A stretch of DNA of 64,000 bases from Chromobacterium alkanivorans (GTDB taxonomy: Bacteria > Pseudomonadota > Gammaproteobacteria > Burkholderiales > Chromobacteriaceae). The stretch is taken from contig NZ_JAFHKL010000016.1 of the NCBI RefSeq assembly GCF_016937655.1, positions 40,737 through 104,736 of the forward strand, read 5' to 3'. Shown here in pieces: positions 25,274-34,293 of the stretch. How positions within the stretch are numbered: the stretch's first letter is position 1; each line of letters begins with the position of its first letter. A program made the translations under genes and the position numbers. A model generated the notes under the pieces. It was not told where the DNA came from. It ran no database searches and was given only the letters and a program-made list of their open reading frames with translations.

Positions 25274-25842
25274 TGGCGCGTCGCAATAGTGTCGGGCAGT
25301 TGCCCCAGTCCGTGCGCGAGTGGCTGGACAAGTCCCTGGTCGAGGGCAATTTCAGCGGCTACCAGCTGCTGGAGGAAGCGCTGCGCGACAAGGGCTTTGC
25401 AATCAGCAAGTCGGCGATTCATCGCTACGGCCAGAAAATCGAACGCCGCTTCGCCGCGATCAAGGCTTCGACCGAGGCCGCCCGCATGCTGACGGAAGGC
25501 GCGGCCGACGACCAGGACGCCCGCTCCGAGGCGGTGATCGCCCTGGTGCAGACCGAGTTGTTCGAGTCCATCGTCAGCCTGCAGGAAGCCAACGAGGAAG
25601 ACACCAAGCCGGAGGAGCGCATCGCGCTGCTCTCCAAGGCCGCGAAGAACATCGCCACCCTGGCCCGCGCCAGCGTCAATCAGAAACGCTTCCGCTTGGA
25701 CGAACAGGCGCGCATTGAGCGGGCCGCGCGCGACGCGCTGCGAGCCGAGCAGGAGGAGAAGCTGGAAGAACTACGCGGCGCCGATGGCATGAGCGAGCAG
25801 ATGGAGGCTCGCATCCGCCGCATTCTGTTGGGTAAAGAATGA
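25273..25842 (+). CDS. DUF3486 protein, Mu gp27-like (small terminase)
   Basis: A 189-residue protein beginning MARRNSVGQLPQSVREWLDK; the motif NSVGQLP...VREWLD is typical of DUF3486. A helix-turn-helix-like segment (LLEEALRDKGFAISKSAIHR) and a long coiled coil follow. The position immediately before the large terminase gene implies the small terminase subunit that recognises phage DNA ends for headful packaging. Confidence 0.88.
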   Translation: MARRNSVGQLPQSVREWLDKSLVEGNFSGYQLLEEALRDKGFAISKSAIHRYGQKIERRFAAIKASTEAARMLTEGAADDQDARSEAVIALVQTELFESIVSLQEANEEDTKPEERIALLSKAAKNIATLARASVNQKRFRLDEQARIERAARDALRAEQEEKLEELRGADGMSEQMEARIRRILLGKE

Positions 25843-27443
25843 TGGCGCAGCCACCGCTCAAGCCGCTGGGCACGCCGCGCAAGATCAACCTGGCCGAGGA
25901 GATGGAGCTGGCCGGCGTGGTGGTGCCGCTGGACGTGGCGGACGCCATCCCGGCGGAGGAGCCGGTATTCCTGCCCTACCAGCAACGCTGGTTCGAAGAC
26001 GAGTCCCCGATCATGTTCGGGGAGAAATCGCGCCGCACCGGCATCACCTGGGCGGAAGCTGGACGCAACGTGGTGAAGGCCGCCCGGCCGCGTCGGCGAA
26101 TGGGCTGCAATACCTTCTACGTCGGCAGCAAGAAGGAAATGGCGCTGGAGTACATCGCCGCCTGCGCTTTGTTCGCCAAGGCCTTCAACGAGCTGGCCCA
26201 GGCCGATGTCTACGAGCAAACCTTCTGGGATGAAGGCAAGCAGGAAGAAATCCTCGCGTACATGATCCGCTTCCCCAAGAGCGGCTTCAAAATCCAGGCG
26301 CTGTCCAGCCGGCCGTCCAATCTGCGAGGCCTGCAGGGCGATGTGGTTATTGATGAAGCAGCCTTCCACGACAACCTGGAGGAACTGCTCAAAGCGGCGC
26401 TGGCACTGACCATGTGGGGCAACAAGGTGCGGCTGATCAGCACCCACAACGGCGTCGAGAACCTGTTCAACCAGTACATCGAGGACGCTCGCGCCGGCCG
26501 CAAGGACTACAGCATCCACCGCATCACCCTGGATGACGCCATCGCCGACGGCCTGTACCAGCGCATCTGCTACGTCACCGGCCAGACCTGGTCGCCGGAG
26601 GCGGAAAAGAAATGGCGCGACGACCTGTACCGCAACGCGCCCAATACCGAATCCGCCGATGAAGAGTATGGCTGCATCCCGAAGAACAGCGGCGGCGCCT
26701 GGCTGTCCCGAGCCTTGATCGAATCCCGCATGTCGGCCGACACGCCGGTGCTGCGCTGGGAGTGCAAGCCGGGCTTCGAGTTGTTACCCGATCACATCCG
26801 CGCCGCCGACTGCCGCGACTGGCTGGAGGCGAACCTGGCGCCGCTGCTTGCCGAGCTGCCGGCGGACGCCATCTCCTTCAACGGCGAGGACTTCGGCCGC
26901 AGCGGTGACTTGTCCGTGCATGTGCCGCTGATCCAGCAACAGAACCTGGTGCGGCGGGTGCCGTTCATCCTGGAGCTGCGCAATGTGCCGTTCCGCCAGC
27001 AAGAACAGATCGCCTTTTACCTGATGGACAGGCTGCCGCGCTTCATGGGCGGCGCCTTTGATGCGCGCGGCAACGGTCAATTCCTGGCCGAGGTGGCCAT
27101 GCAGCGCTATGGCGCCAGCCGTATCCAGCAGGTGATGCTGTCCGAAGGCTGGTACCGCGAGCACATGCCGCCGGTGAAGGCCGCGCTTGAGGACGGCGAA
27201 CTGGTGGACCTGCCCAAGGACGCCGACGTGCTGGCCGACCTGCGCGCCGTCCAGGTGATCAAGGGCGTGCCGCGCATCCCGGACACCCGCACAACGGGCG
27301 AAGACAAGGGCAAGCGCCACGGCGACGTCGCCGTCGCTGTGGCCCTGGCGTATTACGCCAGCCGTGAACTCAACAAAGGCTTGGTCACGGTGAAATCGCG
27401 CCGCCGCCGAGCCGCCGCCCGCATTACACAGGGGTACCAATGA
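25839..27443 (+). CDS. Terminase large subunit, Mu gp28-like
   Basis: A 534-residue packaging ATPase and nuclease. The adenine-binding Q motif FLPYQQRWF, a variant Walker A GEKSRRTGIT and Walker B DVVIDEAAF are visible in the first 180 residues. The nuclease half begins near FNGEDFGRSGDLSV, with later HGDVAVAVALAYY supplying the third acidic residue. It packages DNA from host-flanking sequence inward in Mu-like phages. ATG 25839 overlaps the upstream stop; ATG 25842 is equally possible. Confidence 0.93.
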   Translation: MMAQPPLKPLGTPRKINLAEEMELAGVVVPLDVADAIPAEEPVFLPYQQRWFEDESPIMFGEKSRRTGITWAEAGRNVVKAARPRRRMGCNTFYVGSKKEMALEYIAACALFAKAFNELAQADVYEQTFWDEGKQEEILAYMIRFPKSGFKIQALSSRPSNLRGLQGDVVIDEAAFHDNLEELLKAALALTMWGNKVRLISTHNGVENLFNQYIEDARAGRKDYSIHRITLDDAIADGLYQRICYVTGQTWSPEAEKKWRDDLYRNAPNTESADEEYGCIPKNSGGAWLSRALIESRMSADTPVLRWECKPGFELLPDHIRAADCRDWLEANLAPLLAELPADAISFNGEDFGRSGDLSVHVPLIQQQNLVRRVPFILELRNVPFRQQEQIAFYLMDRLPRFMGGAFDARGNGQFLAEVAMQRYGASRIQQVMLSEGWYREHMPPVKAALEDGELVDLPKDADVLADLRAVQVIKGVPRIPDTRTTGEDKGKRHGDVAVAVALAYYASRELNKGLVTVKSRRRRAAARITQGYQ

Positions 27444-28906
27444 AAACCAAAGGCCTATGGGTGACGCCCACCGAGTTCGTCCAGTTTGGCGAGCCGAGCC
27501 AGTCCCTGTCCGACCAGATCGCCACGCGCGGCCGCAGCATCGACTTTGCCGGGCTGGGCATGTATCTGCCCAACCCGGACACCGTGCTGAAAGCGCTGGG
27601 TAAGGACATCAAGGTGTATCGCGAGCTGCGCGCCGATCCGCATGTCGGCGGCTGCATTCGTCGCCGCAAGGCGGCGGTGAAGGCGCTGGAATGGGGGCTG
27701 GATCGTGACAAGGCCAAGAGCCGTGTCGCTAAGTCGATAGAGGACATCTTCGCCGATCTCGACCTGTCCAGGATCATCACCGAGATGCTGGACGCGGTGC
27801 TCTACGGCTATCAGCCGATGGAAGTCATCTGGGGCAAGGTCGGCGGCTACCTGGTGCCGGTCGATGTGATCGGCAAGCCGGCGGACTGGTTCATCTACTC
27901 CCCGGACAACGAGCTGCGCTTCCGCTCGCGCCAGGCCATGATCCAGGGCGAAGAACTGCCGCAGCGCAAGTTCCTGGTGCCTCGCCAAGACCCCAGCTAT
28001 CAAAACCCCTATGGCTTCGCCGACTTGTCCATGTGCTTCTGGCCGACCACCTTCAAGAAGGGCGGCCTCAAGTTCTGGGTGCAGTTCACCGAGAAATACG
28101 GCGCGCCCTGGGTGATAGGCAAGCACCCGCGCAGTGCGTCGGATGCAGAGACCGACTTGCTGCTGGATCGGCTGGAAAGCATGGTGCAGGACGCGGTGGC
28201 GGTGATCCCGGACGACTCCAGCATCGAGATCAAGGAAGCGGCCGGCAAGACCGGCAGCGCCGAGGTGTACGAGAGGCTGCTGCATTTCTGCCGCTCCGAG
28301 GTGTCGATCGCGCTGCTGGGCCAGAACCAGACCACCGAGGCCACCGCCAACCGCGCCTCGGCCCAGGCCGGACTGGAGGTCACCCGCGACATCCGCGACG
28401 GCGATAAGGCCATCGTCGAGGAAGCGTTCAACACGCTGATCCGCTGGGTGTGCGAGCTGAATTTCAACGACGGCGCGCGGCCGGTGTTCTCCTTGTGGGA
28501 GCAGCAGGAGGTGGATCAGGCAATGGCCGAGCGCGACGAGAAACTGACGCGAGCCGGCGCGAAGTTGACCCCGGCTTATTTCAAGCGCGCGTACAGCCTG
28601 CAGGATGGCGACTTGGTCGAAACGGCTACCCTGGAGGCCCCGGCGGCTGAGTTCGCCGAAGCAGTCGATGCCGCCGACCAGGAGGAGCTGGACGCCGCCC
28701 TGGACGCGTTGTCGGCTGATGCTCTCAACGCCGACGCCCAGGCACTGCTGGCGCCGCTGCTCAAGCGCGTGGAGAACGGCGCGCGACCTGACGAGTTGCT
28801 GGGCACCTTGGCCGAGCTCTACCCTGAGATGGACGCCAGCGCGCTGCAAGAGCGGCTGGCCCGCGCGCTCTTTGTAGCCGACCTGTGGGGACGTATTCAT
28901 GCCTAA
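27440..28906 (+). CDS. Portal protein, Mu gp29-like (DUF935)
   Basis: A 488-residue portal subunit. Family landmarks are PDTVLKALGKDIKVYRELRA, the DAVLYGYQPMEVIWG segment and GQNQTTEATANRASAQAGLE. It forms the dodecameric DNA gate at one capsid vertex. Overlaps terminase by 4 bases and the F-like gene by 8. Confidence 0.93.
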   Translation: MKTKGLWVTPTEFVQFGEPSQSLSDQIATRGRSIDFAGLGMYLPNPDTVLKALGKDIKVYRELRADPHVGGCIRRRKAAVKALEWGLDRDKAKSRVAKSIEDIFADLDLSRIITEMLDAVLYGYQPMEVIWGKVGGYLVPVDVIGKPADWFIYSPDNELRFRSRQAMIQGEELPQRKFLVPRQDPSYQNPYGFADLSMCFWPTTFKKGGLKFWVQFTEKYGAPWVIGKHPRSASDAETDLLLDRLESMVQDAVAVIPDDSSIEIKEAAGKTGSAEVYERLLHFCRSEVSIALLGQNQTTEATANRASAQAGLEVTRDIRDGDKAIVEEAFNTLIRWVCELNFNDGARPVFSLWEQQEVDQAMAERDEKLTRAGAKLTPAYFKRAYSLQDGDLVETATLEAPAAEFAEAVDAADQEELDAALDALSADALNADAQALLAPLLKRVENGARPDELLGTLAELYPEMDASALQERLARALFVADLWGRIHA

Positions 28907-29732
28907 CGTGGATCTCGCCTACTGCATGAAGCTGCCGCCGAAGAAGGCGATCGAATATCTGGTCAGCAAGGGCTACGCCGTCACCTGGGACTGGGAAGAG
29001 CTGTGGCAGGATGCCCAGGCCCAGGCGTTCACCGTGGCCAAGGCGACGCGGCTGGACATCCTGCAGGACATCCGCGACGCGGTGGAGACCGCGATCAAGG
29101 AAGGCAAGACGCTGGCCTGGTTCAAGAAGGAACTGACGCCGGTGCTCAAGGCCAAGGGCTGGTGGGGCAAGCAAGAACAGGTCGACCCGAACACCGAGGA
29201 AGTCAGCCAGGTGCAGCTGGGCAGCCCCTGGCGCTTGCAGACGATCTACCGGACCAACCTGCAGACCGCCTACATGGCCGGCCGCTACACCGAGCAGTTG
29301 GCCAACGTCGACGATCGGCCGTACTGGCAATACGTGGCCATCCTGGACGGCAAGACGCGGCCGAGCCATCGCGCGATGAATGGCAAGGTGTTCCGCTACG
29401 ACGACCCGTTCTGGCAGTTCTACTACCCGCCGAATGGTTGGGGCTGCCGCTGCCGCGTGGTGGCCTTGTCGTTCCAGGATGTGATGCGGCTGGGCATCAA
29501 GGTGGACAGTTCGGCGGGCAAGCTGGGTAGTGCCAAGAAGCTGGTCTCAGAGAAAACCGGCGAGCTGCGGCCGGTGGCCACCTTCCGTGCGATTGACCCG
29601 GTCACCCGCCGCGAGATCACGGTATCGCCGGATGTGGGCTGGAGCTACAACCCCGGCGCGGCCGCCTGGCAACCGGACCTCAAGCGCTACACCGGCGAGT
29701 TGGCCGGCTTGGCCAGAAAGGAATTGTCGTGA
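28899..29732 (+). CDS. Head morphogenesis protein, Mu gp30 (F)-like
   Basis: A 277-residue minor head protein of the Mu F / SPP1 gp7 family. The conserved core is TIYRTNLQTAYMAGRY...DGKTRPSHRAMNGKVF followed by PNGWGCRCRV. It is thought to enter the capsid with the portal during assembly. Confidence 0.9.
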   Translation: MPNVDLAYCMKLPPKKAIEYLVSKGYAVTWDWEELWQDAQAQAFTVAKATRLDILQDIRDAVETAIKEGKTLAWFKKELTPVLKAKGWWGKQEQVDPNTEEVSQVQLGSPWRLQTIYRTNLQTAYMAGRYTEQLANVDDRPYWQYVAILDGKTRPSHRAMNGKVFRYDDPFWQFYYPPNGWGCRCRVVALSFQDVMRLGIKVDSSAGKLGSAKKLVSEKTGELRPVATFRAIDPVTRREITVSPDVGWSYNPGAAAWQPDLKRYTGELAGLARKELS

Positions 29733-30253
29733 GCGACTTTGTCAGCATCACCATCGACGACCGCCAGCTGCAGGCGACGTTGCGCAATCTTGAGCGTGCC
29801 GGCGGCGACCTGACGCCGGCGATGCGCAAGATCAGCCAGACGCTGCTCAAGATCACCGAAGACAATCTGGAAGCCGAGGGCCGGCCCAAATGGGCGCCGC
29901 TGGCCGAGTCCACCAAGCTGGCGCGCCTGGGCGGCAAGAAGGCCTTCAAGAAGAACGGCGAGCTCAAGGCCTCGGCCCAGCGCCAGTTGTCCAACTTCCG
30001 CATCCTGCAGCACTCCGGTCAATTGGCAAGCTCGGTGACGCCCGACTACGACAGCACTCAGGCCGTGATTGGCAGCAACAAGGTCTATGCCGCGATCCAG
30101 CATTTCGGCGGCGAGGCCGGGCGTGGCGGCTCGGTCGAGCTGCCGGCGCGACCTTACTTCCCGATGACGGCGGACGGCGAGCTGCAGCCGGAGGCCCGCG
30201 AGGAAGTGCTCGATACGGTGCTGCGCCACCTGAAATCCGCAGCGGGCGTTTAG
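29729..30253 (+). CDS. Virion morphogenesis protein, Mu gp31 (G)-like
   Basis: A 174-residue protein starting at GTG 29729, with AAGGA 6 bases upstream. RILQHSGQLASSVTPDYD, YAAIQHFGG and RPYFPMTADGE are the family landmarks. It is needed for head-tail joining in Mu-like phages. It ends the first part of the head operon before an inserted cargo gene. Confidence 0.9.
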   Translation: MSDFVSITIDDRQLQATLRNLERAGGDLTPAMRKISQTLLKITEDNLEAEGRPKWAPLAESTKLARLGGKKAFKKNGELKASAQRQLSNFRILQHSGQLASSVTPDYDSTQAVIGSNKVYAAIQHFGGEAGRGGSVELPARPYFPMTADGELQPEAREEVLDTVLRHLKSAAGV

Positions 30254-30326
30254 CCTGCCAGGCGATTTGGCGGCGCTTGGGATGCGCAGCGGTAGTCCAC
30301 TGACCAGATAGCCACACCGTAAAGCT

Positions 30327-30355
30327 TTATAAAGGCTTTATGAGTTCGGTATATT
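30327..30355 (+). promoter_or_regulatory. Candidate promoter of an inserted cargo gene
   Basis: TTATAA, 17 bases, TATATT, in a locally A+T-rich patch between the gp31-like and protease genes. The -10 is good and the -35 poor. It lies just before AAAGGAG and the cargo ORF. Confidence 0.45.
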
Positions 30356-30403
30356 GGTCGCTCCTCTATCCCAAAGGAGCAGGCATGAAGGTTACTTTGT
30401 GTT

Positions 30404-30694
30404 TTGTCCCACCAGGTGGTGGCGAAGCCGGATTACCAGCTAGAGATGGAAGTCCCCGCAGTTCCGCAGCGGGGGGATTACATCTGTGTGGTGCGTGAAG
30501 ATCAAATCGGAGCAGAAACTTTTATCGTTCGGCGCACTTGGTGGCATTTCGATTGTTCCGCACAAGGGGAAAACGGCAGGTCGACATTGATTACAGTCGA
30601 ATGTGAGTTTGCCGACTGGCCGCTTGCCTCCGAGTCTCACAAGCGAGCATGTGCTCGTTACAATGCCCCCTCTTTTGAAGACACCGCTTACTAA
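30404..30694 (+). CDS. Low-GC cargo protein with start-frame anomaly
   Basis: An ORF of 96 codons from TTG (CVVREDQIGAETFIVRRTWW, then HFDCSAQGENGRSTLITVEC). The only good ribosome-binding site and ATG (AAAGGAG, ATG 30385, MKVTLCFVPPGG) are in a different frame that ends after about 37 codons. Either a frameshift has broken the N-terminus between about 30400 and 30420 or translation starts weakly at TTG 30404 or ATG 30446. It has its own promoter and terminator and interrupts the head operon. Function unknown. Confidence 0.5.
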   Translation: MSHQVVAKPDYQLEMEVPAVPQRGDYICVVREDQIGAETFIVRRTWWHFDCSAQGENGRSTLITVECEFADWPLASESHKRACARYNAPSFEDTAY

Positions 30695-30703
30695 AGCCAA
30701 AGG

Positions 30704-30729
30704 ACGGAAGGCTTGTTCTTCCGTTTTTC
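30704..30729 (+). terminator. Terminator of the cargo gene
   Basis: Stem ACGGAAG / CTTCCGT (30704-30710 and 30718-30724) with a 7-base loop, then TTTTTCTC. Placed 10 bases after the stop codon. Confidence 0.75.
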
Positions 30730-30785
30730 TCAAATATTAATCCCAATTAAAAGTCCCTCCCGCTGACGCCGTTCACCATGACGGC

Positions 30786-31907
30786 ATGAACGCGACCAAA
30801 CCCCTGCACATCTTCAAGCCCGGCCGCCAGACCGCACTGTCTGGCGCGGTGCTTGATTTCTCCGAGTCCGATCTCGCGGCCAGTGCCCGCGCTTACGATC
30901 CGGCGCTGCATGAGGCGCCCATCGTGGTCGGCCATCCCAAACTCGACGCCCCGGCCTATGGCTGGGTGAAGTCGCTGGCCGCAGGCGACGATGGCTTGAA
31001 CGCCGAGCCGCACCAGGTCGACGCGGCCTTCGCCGAACTGGTGGCCACCGGCCGCTTCAAGAAAATCTCCGCCAGCTTCTACCTGCCCGACGCCACCAAC
31101 AATCCGGTCCCCGGCGTGTACTACCTGCGCCATGTCGGGTTCCTGGGCGCGATGCCGCCAGCAGTCAAAGGCCTCAAGCAAGCCGAGTTTGCCGATGCCG
31201 AGGATGGCGTTGTCGAGTTCGCCGACTGGGGCATGGACACCAATGCCTCGCTGTGGCGCCGCGTCCGCGACTGGCTGCTGACCCAGTTCGGCCAGGAAAT
31301 CGCCGACCAGGTAGTGCCCGACTGGCAGGTCGAAGCCATCCGCGAGGCCGCGCGTGACGACGATGAGACCCGCGCCGCCTTTGCCGACCCTTCCGTTTCC
31401 CTAGCAACAGCAACCACTCCTGAGGAGAACCATGCAGTGACCCCTGAACAAAAGGCCGCGCTGGAGGCCGAGAACGCCCAGCTGAAACAACAACTGGCTG
31501 CGGCCGAGGCCGAGAAGAAGGCAGCGGCGGCGGCCAAACGCCACGGCGAACACCTGGCTTACGCCGAGGAACTGATCAGCGGCGGCACGCTGGCGCCGAA
31601 ACACAAGGGTGCGGTGGTGGCTTTCCTGGGTTTTGCCGACGGCGAGACCTCGGCTGAGTTTGGCGAAGGCGACGACAAGCAGCCCCTGGCCACCGCCTTC
31701 AAGGCCTTCCTGGGCGATATGCCGAAGGTGGTCGAGTTCGGCGAGTCCGCCACCAAGGGCAAGGCCGGGCAGCAAGCGGCCGGCGACTCGCTGGAATATG
31801 GCGAGAACGTCGATCAGGACCGTCTCGCCCTCGACCGGAAGATTCGCCAGTACATGCAAGAGCACAAGGTGGATTACGCCACAGCTGCTTCCTGCGTAAT
31901 CAAGTAA
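30786..31907 (+). CDS. Prohead protease with C-terminal scaffold, Mu gp32 (I)-like
   Basis: A 373-residue protein. The N-terminal half (LHIFKPGRQTALSGAVLDFS, IVVGHPKLDAPAYGWVK, KKISASFYLP) is the Mu I-type capsid maturation protease. The C-terminal half is a charged coiled coil (ALEAENAQLKQQLAAAEAEK) that serves as scaffold. As in Mu, the scaffold part is probably also made alone from an internal start at 31437. Confidence 0.9.
   Translation: MNATKPLHIFKPGRQTALSGAVLDFSESDLAASARAYDPALHEAPIVVGHPKLDAPAYGWVKSLAAGDDGLNAEPHQVDAAFAELVATGRFKKISASFYLPDATNNPVPGVYYLRHVGFLGAMPPAVKGLKQAEFADAEDGVVEFADWGMDTNASLWRRVRDWLLTQFGQEIADQVVPDWQVEAIREAARDDDETRAAFADPSVSLATATTPEENHAVTPEQKAALEAENAQLKQQLAAAEAEKKAAAAAKRHGEHLAYAEELISGGTLAPKHKGAVVAFLGFADGETSAEFGEGDDKQPLATAFKAFLGDMPKVVEFGESATKGKAGQQAAGDSLEYGENVDQDRLALDRKIRQYMQEHKVDYATAASCVIK
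31437..31907 (+). CDS. Internal in-frame scaffold protein, Mu Z-like
   Basis: An in-frame GTG (31437) inside the protease gene is preceded by GAGGAG at a 9-base spacing and would give a 156-residue protein starting with TPEQKAALEAENAQL. The strong purine box in the middle of a gene has no other evident use. Mu expresses its scaffold Z from the protease gene I in the same manner. Confidence 0.6.
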   Translation: MTPEQKAALEAENAQLKQQLAAAEAEKKAAAAAKRHGEHLAYAEELISGGTLAPKHKGAVVAFLGFADGETSAEFGEGDDKQPLATAFKAFLGDMPKVVEFGESATKGKAGQQAAGDSLEYGENVDQDRLALDRKIRQYMQEHKVDYATAASCVIK

Positions 31908-31926
31908 TCCCACTTAGGAGATTTCA

Positions 31927-32853
31927 ATGGGTCGTTTATCCAACCTGCGGGTCGTTGACCCGGTTCTGACCAATCTGTCGATCGGCTACAGCAACGCCGA
32001 CTTGGTGGGCGATGTCCTCTTCCCCTTCGTCCCGGTGGACAAGGAAGGCGGCAAGATTCCCAAGTTCGGCAAGGAAGCCTTCAAGATTTACAACACCGAG
32101 CGGGCGCTGCGGGCCAAGTCCAACCGCATCAATCCCGAAGACGTGGACAGCGTCACTGTCTCCCTCGACGAGCACGATCTGGAATACCCGATCGACTACC
32201 GCGAGAGCGACGAGGCCGCCTTCCCGCTGGAAGCACACGCCACCCACGTCGTGACCGAGGGCATCCGCCTGCGCCACGAGAAGAAGGTCGCCGACCTGGT
32301 GCAGAACACGGCGAACTACGCCGCCAGCAACAAGATCGTCCTGGCCGGCACCAGCCGCTTTACCGACAAGCAGAACTCCGACCCGATCGGCGTATTCGAG
32401 GACGGCAAGGAAGCCGTGCGCGGCAAGATTGGCAAATACCCGAACACCGCCGTCATCGGCGCCGCCTCCTGGAAGGCAATCAAGCAACACCCGCAATTCC
32501 TTGAGCGCATCAAGTACAGCATGAAGGGCGTACTGACCGTCGATCTACTCAAGGAAATCCTGGAGGTCGAGAACATCGTTGTCGGCCGCAGCGTGTTCTC
32601 CAACGACTTGGGTACCTTCGGCGACATCTGGAGCGACAACATCGTGCTCGCCTACGTCGCGCTGCAGCGCCAGGGTTCCGAACGCACCCCCTACGAACCA
32701 TCCTTTGGTTACACGCTACGCAAGAAGGGCATGCCCCAGATCGACACGCGCACCGAGGACGGCAAGCTGGAGCTGGTGCGTAACACCGATAATTTCGAGG
32801 TGTTTTTGCTCGGGGCCGAAGCCGGCTACCTGATCGCAGACACCAACGCCTGA
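31927..32853 (+). CDS. Major capsid protein, Mu-like
   Basis: A 308-residue HK97-fold major head subunit: VLTNLSIGYSNADLVGDVLF near the N-terminus, YRESDEAAFPLEAHATHVVT in the middle and ERTPYEPSFGYTLRKKGMPQ near the C-terminus. This is the BcepMu-type capsid protein. GGAG precedes the ATG. Confidence 0.9.
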   Translation: MGRLSNLRVVDPVLTNLSIGYSNADLVGDVLFPFVPVDKEGGKIPKFGKEAFKIYNTERALRAKSNRINPEDVDSVTVSLDEHDLEYPIDYRESDEAAFPLEAHATHVVTEGIRLRHEKKVADLVQNTANYAASNKIVLAGTSRFTDKQNSDPIGVFEDGKEAVRGKIGKYPNTAVIGAASWKAIKQHPQFLERIKYSMKGVLTVDLLKEILEVENIVVGRSVFSNDLGTFGDIWSDNIVLAYVALQRQGSERTPYEPSFGYTLRKKGMPQIDTRTEDGKLELVRNTDNFEVFLLGAEAGYLIADTNA

Positions 32854-32867
32854 CGGGAGCCGAGCTG

Positions 32868-33059
32868 ATGGAAAAAAAATCCTACCAGGTCGGCGCCACG
32901 CCGATCCTCCTCGACGGCGAACGCTCCGAGCCTGGCGACCTCGTCGGGCTGACTGACAAGGAGGCGGCCCGCCTCGGCGAGCACGTGTCCCCTGCGGCAT
33001 CCGAGGCCGCTGATGTTGGCAGAGACTCCAAGACCACCAAGAAAGGCGGTGAAGCATGA
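32868..33059 (+). CDS. Small phage protein after capsid (Mu gp35-like)
   Basis: A 63-residue protein (MEKKSYQVGATPILLDGERS) with a Lys/Ser-rich tail. Its four-base overlap with the decoration-protein gene and its position match small gp35-like ORFs of Mu relatives. Function unknown. Confidence 0.7.
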   Translation: MEKKSYQVGATPILLDGERSEPGDLVGLTDKEAARLGEHVSPAASEAADVGRDSKTTKKGGEA

Positions 33060-33388
33060 AGACCCAACAAATCGGCCTGACCACCTCGGTGACGGCGACG
33101 GGGGCTCTGACCCGATTGCGCTTCGTCGGCCTGCTCGGTGCTGTCTGCGCGGCTGGCGCCAAAGCTCTCGGAACGGCTGAAGCCAACACGGATATTGGCG
33201 AACAGGCCCCGGTGAACACCCACGGCATTCTGCAGGTAGAAGCCGGTGCAGTCATCGCCGCTGGTGCCGAGGTCGAGTCCGACGCCAATGGCAAGGCAAT
33301 TACCAAGGCGGCGGGTATCGGCAACGGCTTCGCCCTGGATGCGGCATCAGCATCGGGTGACATTATTCGCATCGTGCGGGGCATCTGA
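33056..33388 (+). CDS. DUF2190-like capsid cement/decoration protein
   Basis: A 110-residue protein rich in Ala, Gly, Thr and Val (VSSVT-type beta pattern, GILQVEAGAVIAAGAEVESD, IIRIVRGI at the C-terminus). This pattern is typical of DUF2190 or gpD-type decoration proteins that stabilise expanded capsids. Confidence 0.75.
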   Translation: MKTQQIGLTTSVTATGALTRLRFVGLLGAVCAAGAKALGTAEANTDIGEQAPVNTHGILQVEAGAVIAAGAEVESDANGKAITKAAGIGNGFALDAASASGDIIRIVRGI

Positions 33389-33389
33389 G

Positions 33390-33827
33390 ATGCGTTACTG
33401 CTCGCTGGCCGACCTGCAGCTGGCGGTTCCGCTGCAGACGCTGATCTGGCTGTCCAACGACGACGAGTCGGCCGGCGCCATCAACGCGGCGGTGGTCGAG
33501 GAAGGCGTCCGCCAGGCCGAGGAGCTGGTCGATGCCCACCTGCGCGGGCGCTACAACCTGCCGCTCGACCCGGTCCCGTCCGTCGTCAAGGACATGACGG
33601 TCAACCTGACGCGGCACTGGCTGTACGCCAGGCGGCCGGAGGGGCGCGAGCTGCCCGACGCGGTCACCCGCACCTACAAGTCCGCGCTGCAGATGCTGGA
33701 GGCAATCCGCGACGCCAAGCTGACCATCGGCGTGCCCAGTGGCGAGGCCGCGCCGGAACCGGGCGAGATGAAGGTGCGCTCGCGGTCGCGCAGCTTCGAC
33801 GCCGCGTTGCTGGATCGGTACCGCTGA
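33390..33827 (+). CDS. DUF1320 protein, Mu gp36-like
   Basis: A 145-residue head-tail connector protein starting MRYCSLADLQLAVP, with AELVDAHLRGRYNLPLDPVP as the family core. The ATG at 33390 follows the previous stop directly. It probably forms part of the neck. Confidence 0.88.
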   Translation: MRYCSLADLQLAVPLQTLIWLSNDDESAGAINAAVVEEGVRQAEELVDAHLRGRYNLPLDPVPSVVKDMTVNLTRHWLYARRPEGRELPDAVTRTYKSALQMLEAIRDAKLTIGVPSGEAAPEPGEMKVRSRSRSFDAALLDRYR

Positions 33828-33828
33828 C

Positions 33829-34293
33829 ATGGCCACCACCTTGCAGATCATCGACGCGGTGGTGGCGCGGCTGAAGGCGAAGCTGCCGCAGTTGGCGGTC
33901 GAGTACTTTCCCGACCGGCCAAGCGAGTACCGGCTCAATCACCCCAAGGGGGCTTTGCTGGTCAGCTATCCCGGCAGCCAGTTCGACGGCACCGTGGACA
34001 TCAACTATGTCGCTCAGCCACGCGTGGTGCGTGTGTCGGTGGCGGTGCTGCTGCGCCAGCTCAACGGCAAGGGGGGCGCGGTCGACGTGGTGGACGATGT
34101 GCGCCGCGCGCTCGTCGGCTGGCGGCCGCCGGATTGTCGCAAGGTCCAGGCCAAGGCCGAGACCTTCCTCGGCGAGATGGCCGGCATCTGGCAGTACACC
34201 GTCGAGCTGACGTCGCAATGCATGTTGGTCGAGGACGCCGACGTCGATACCGAGTCTCCCCTGACTCAAGTCACTTATGAGGAAGCCCCATGA
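33829..34293 (+). CDS. DUF1834 protein, Mu gp37-like
   Basis: A 154-residue protein (DAVVARLKAKLPQLAVEYFP and GALLVSYPGSQFDG). Gp37-type proteins act at the head-tail junction or as tail terminators. It overlaps the next gene by four bases. Confidence 0.85.
   Translation: MATTLQIIDAVVARLKAKLPQLAVEYFPDRPSEYRLNHPKGALLVSYPGSQFDGTVDINYVAQPRVVRVSVAVLLRQLNGKGGAVDVVDDVRRALVGWRPPDCRKVQAKAETFLGEMAGIWQYTVELTSQCMLVEDADVDTESPLTQVTYEEAP

Noticed and set aside
28899..29732. ADP-ribosyltransferase toxin fused to the Mu F-like head protein
   Set aside because: Some F/SPP1 gp7 proteins carry such fusions, but this one is only 277 residues and shows just the morphogenesis core.
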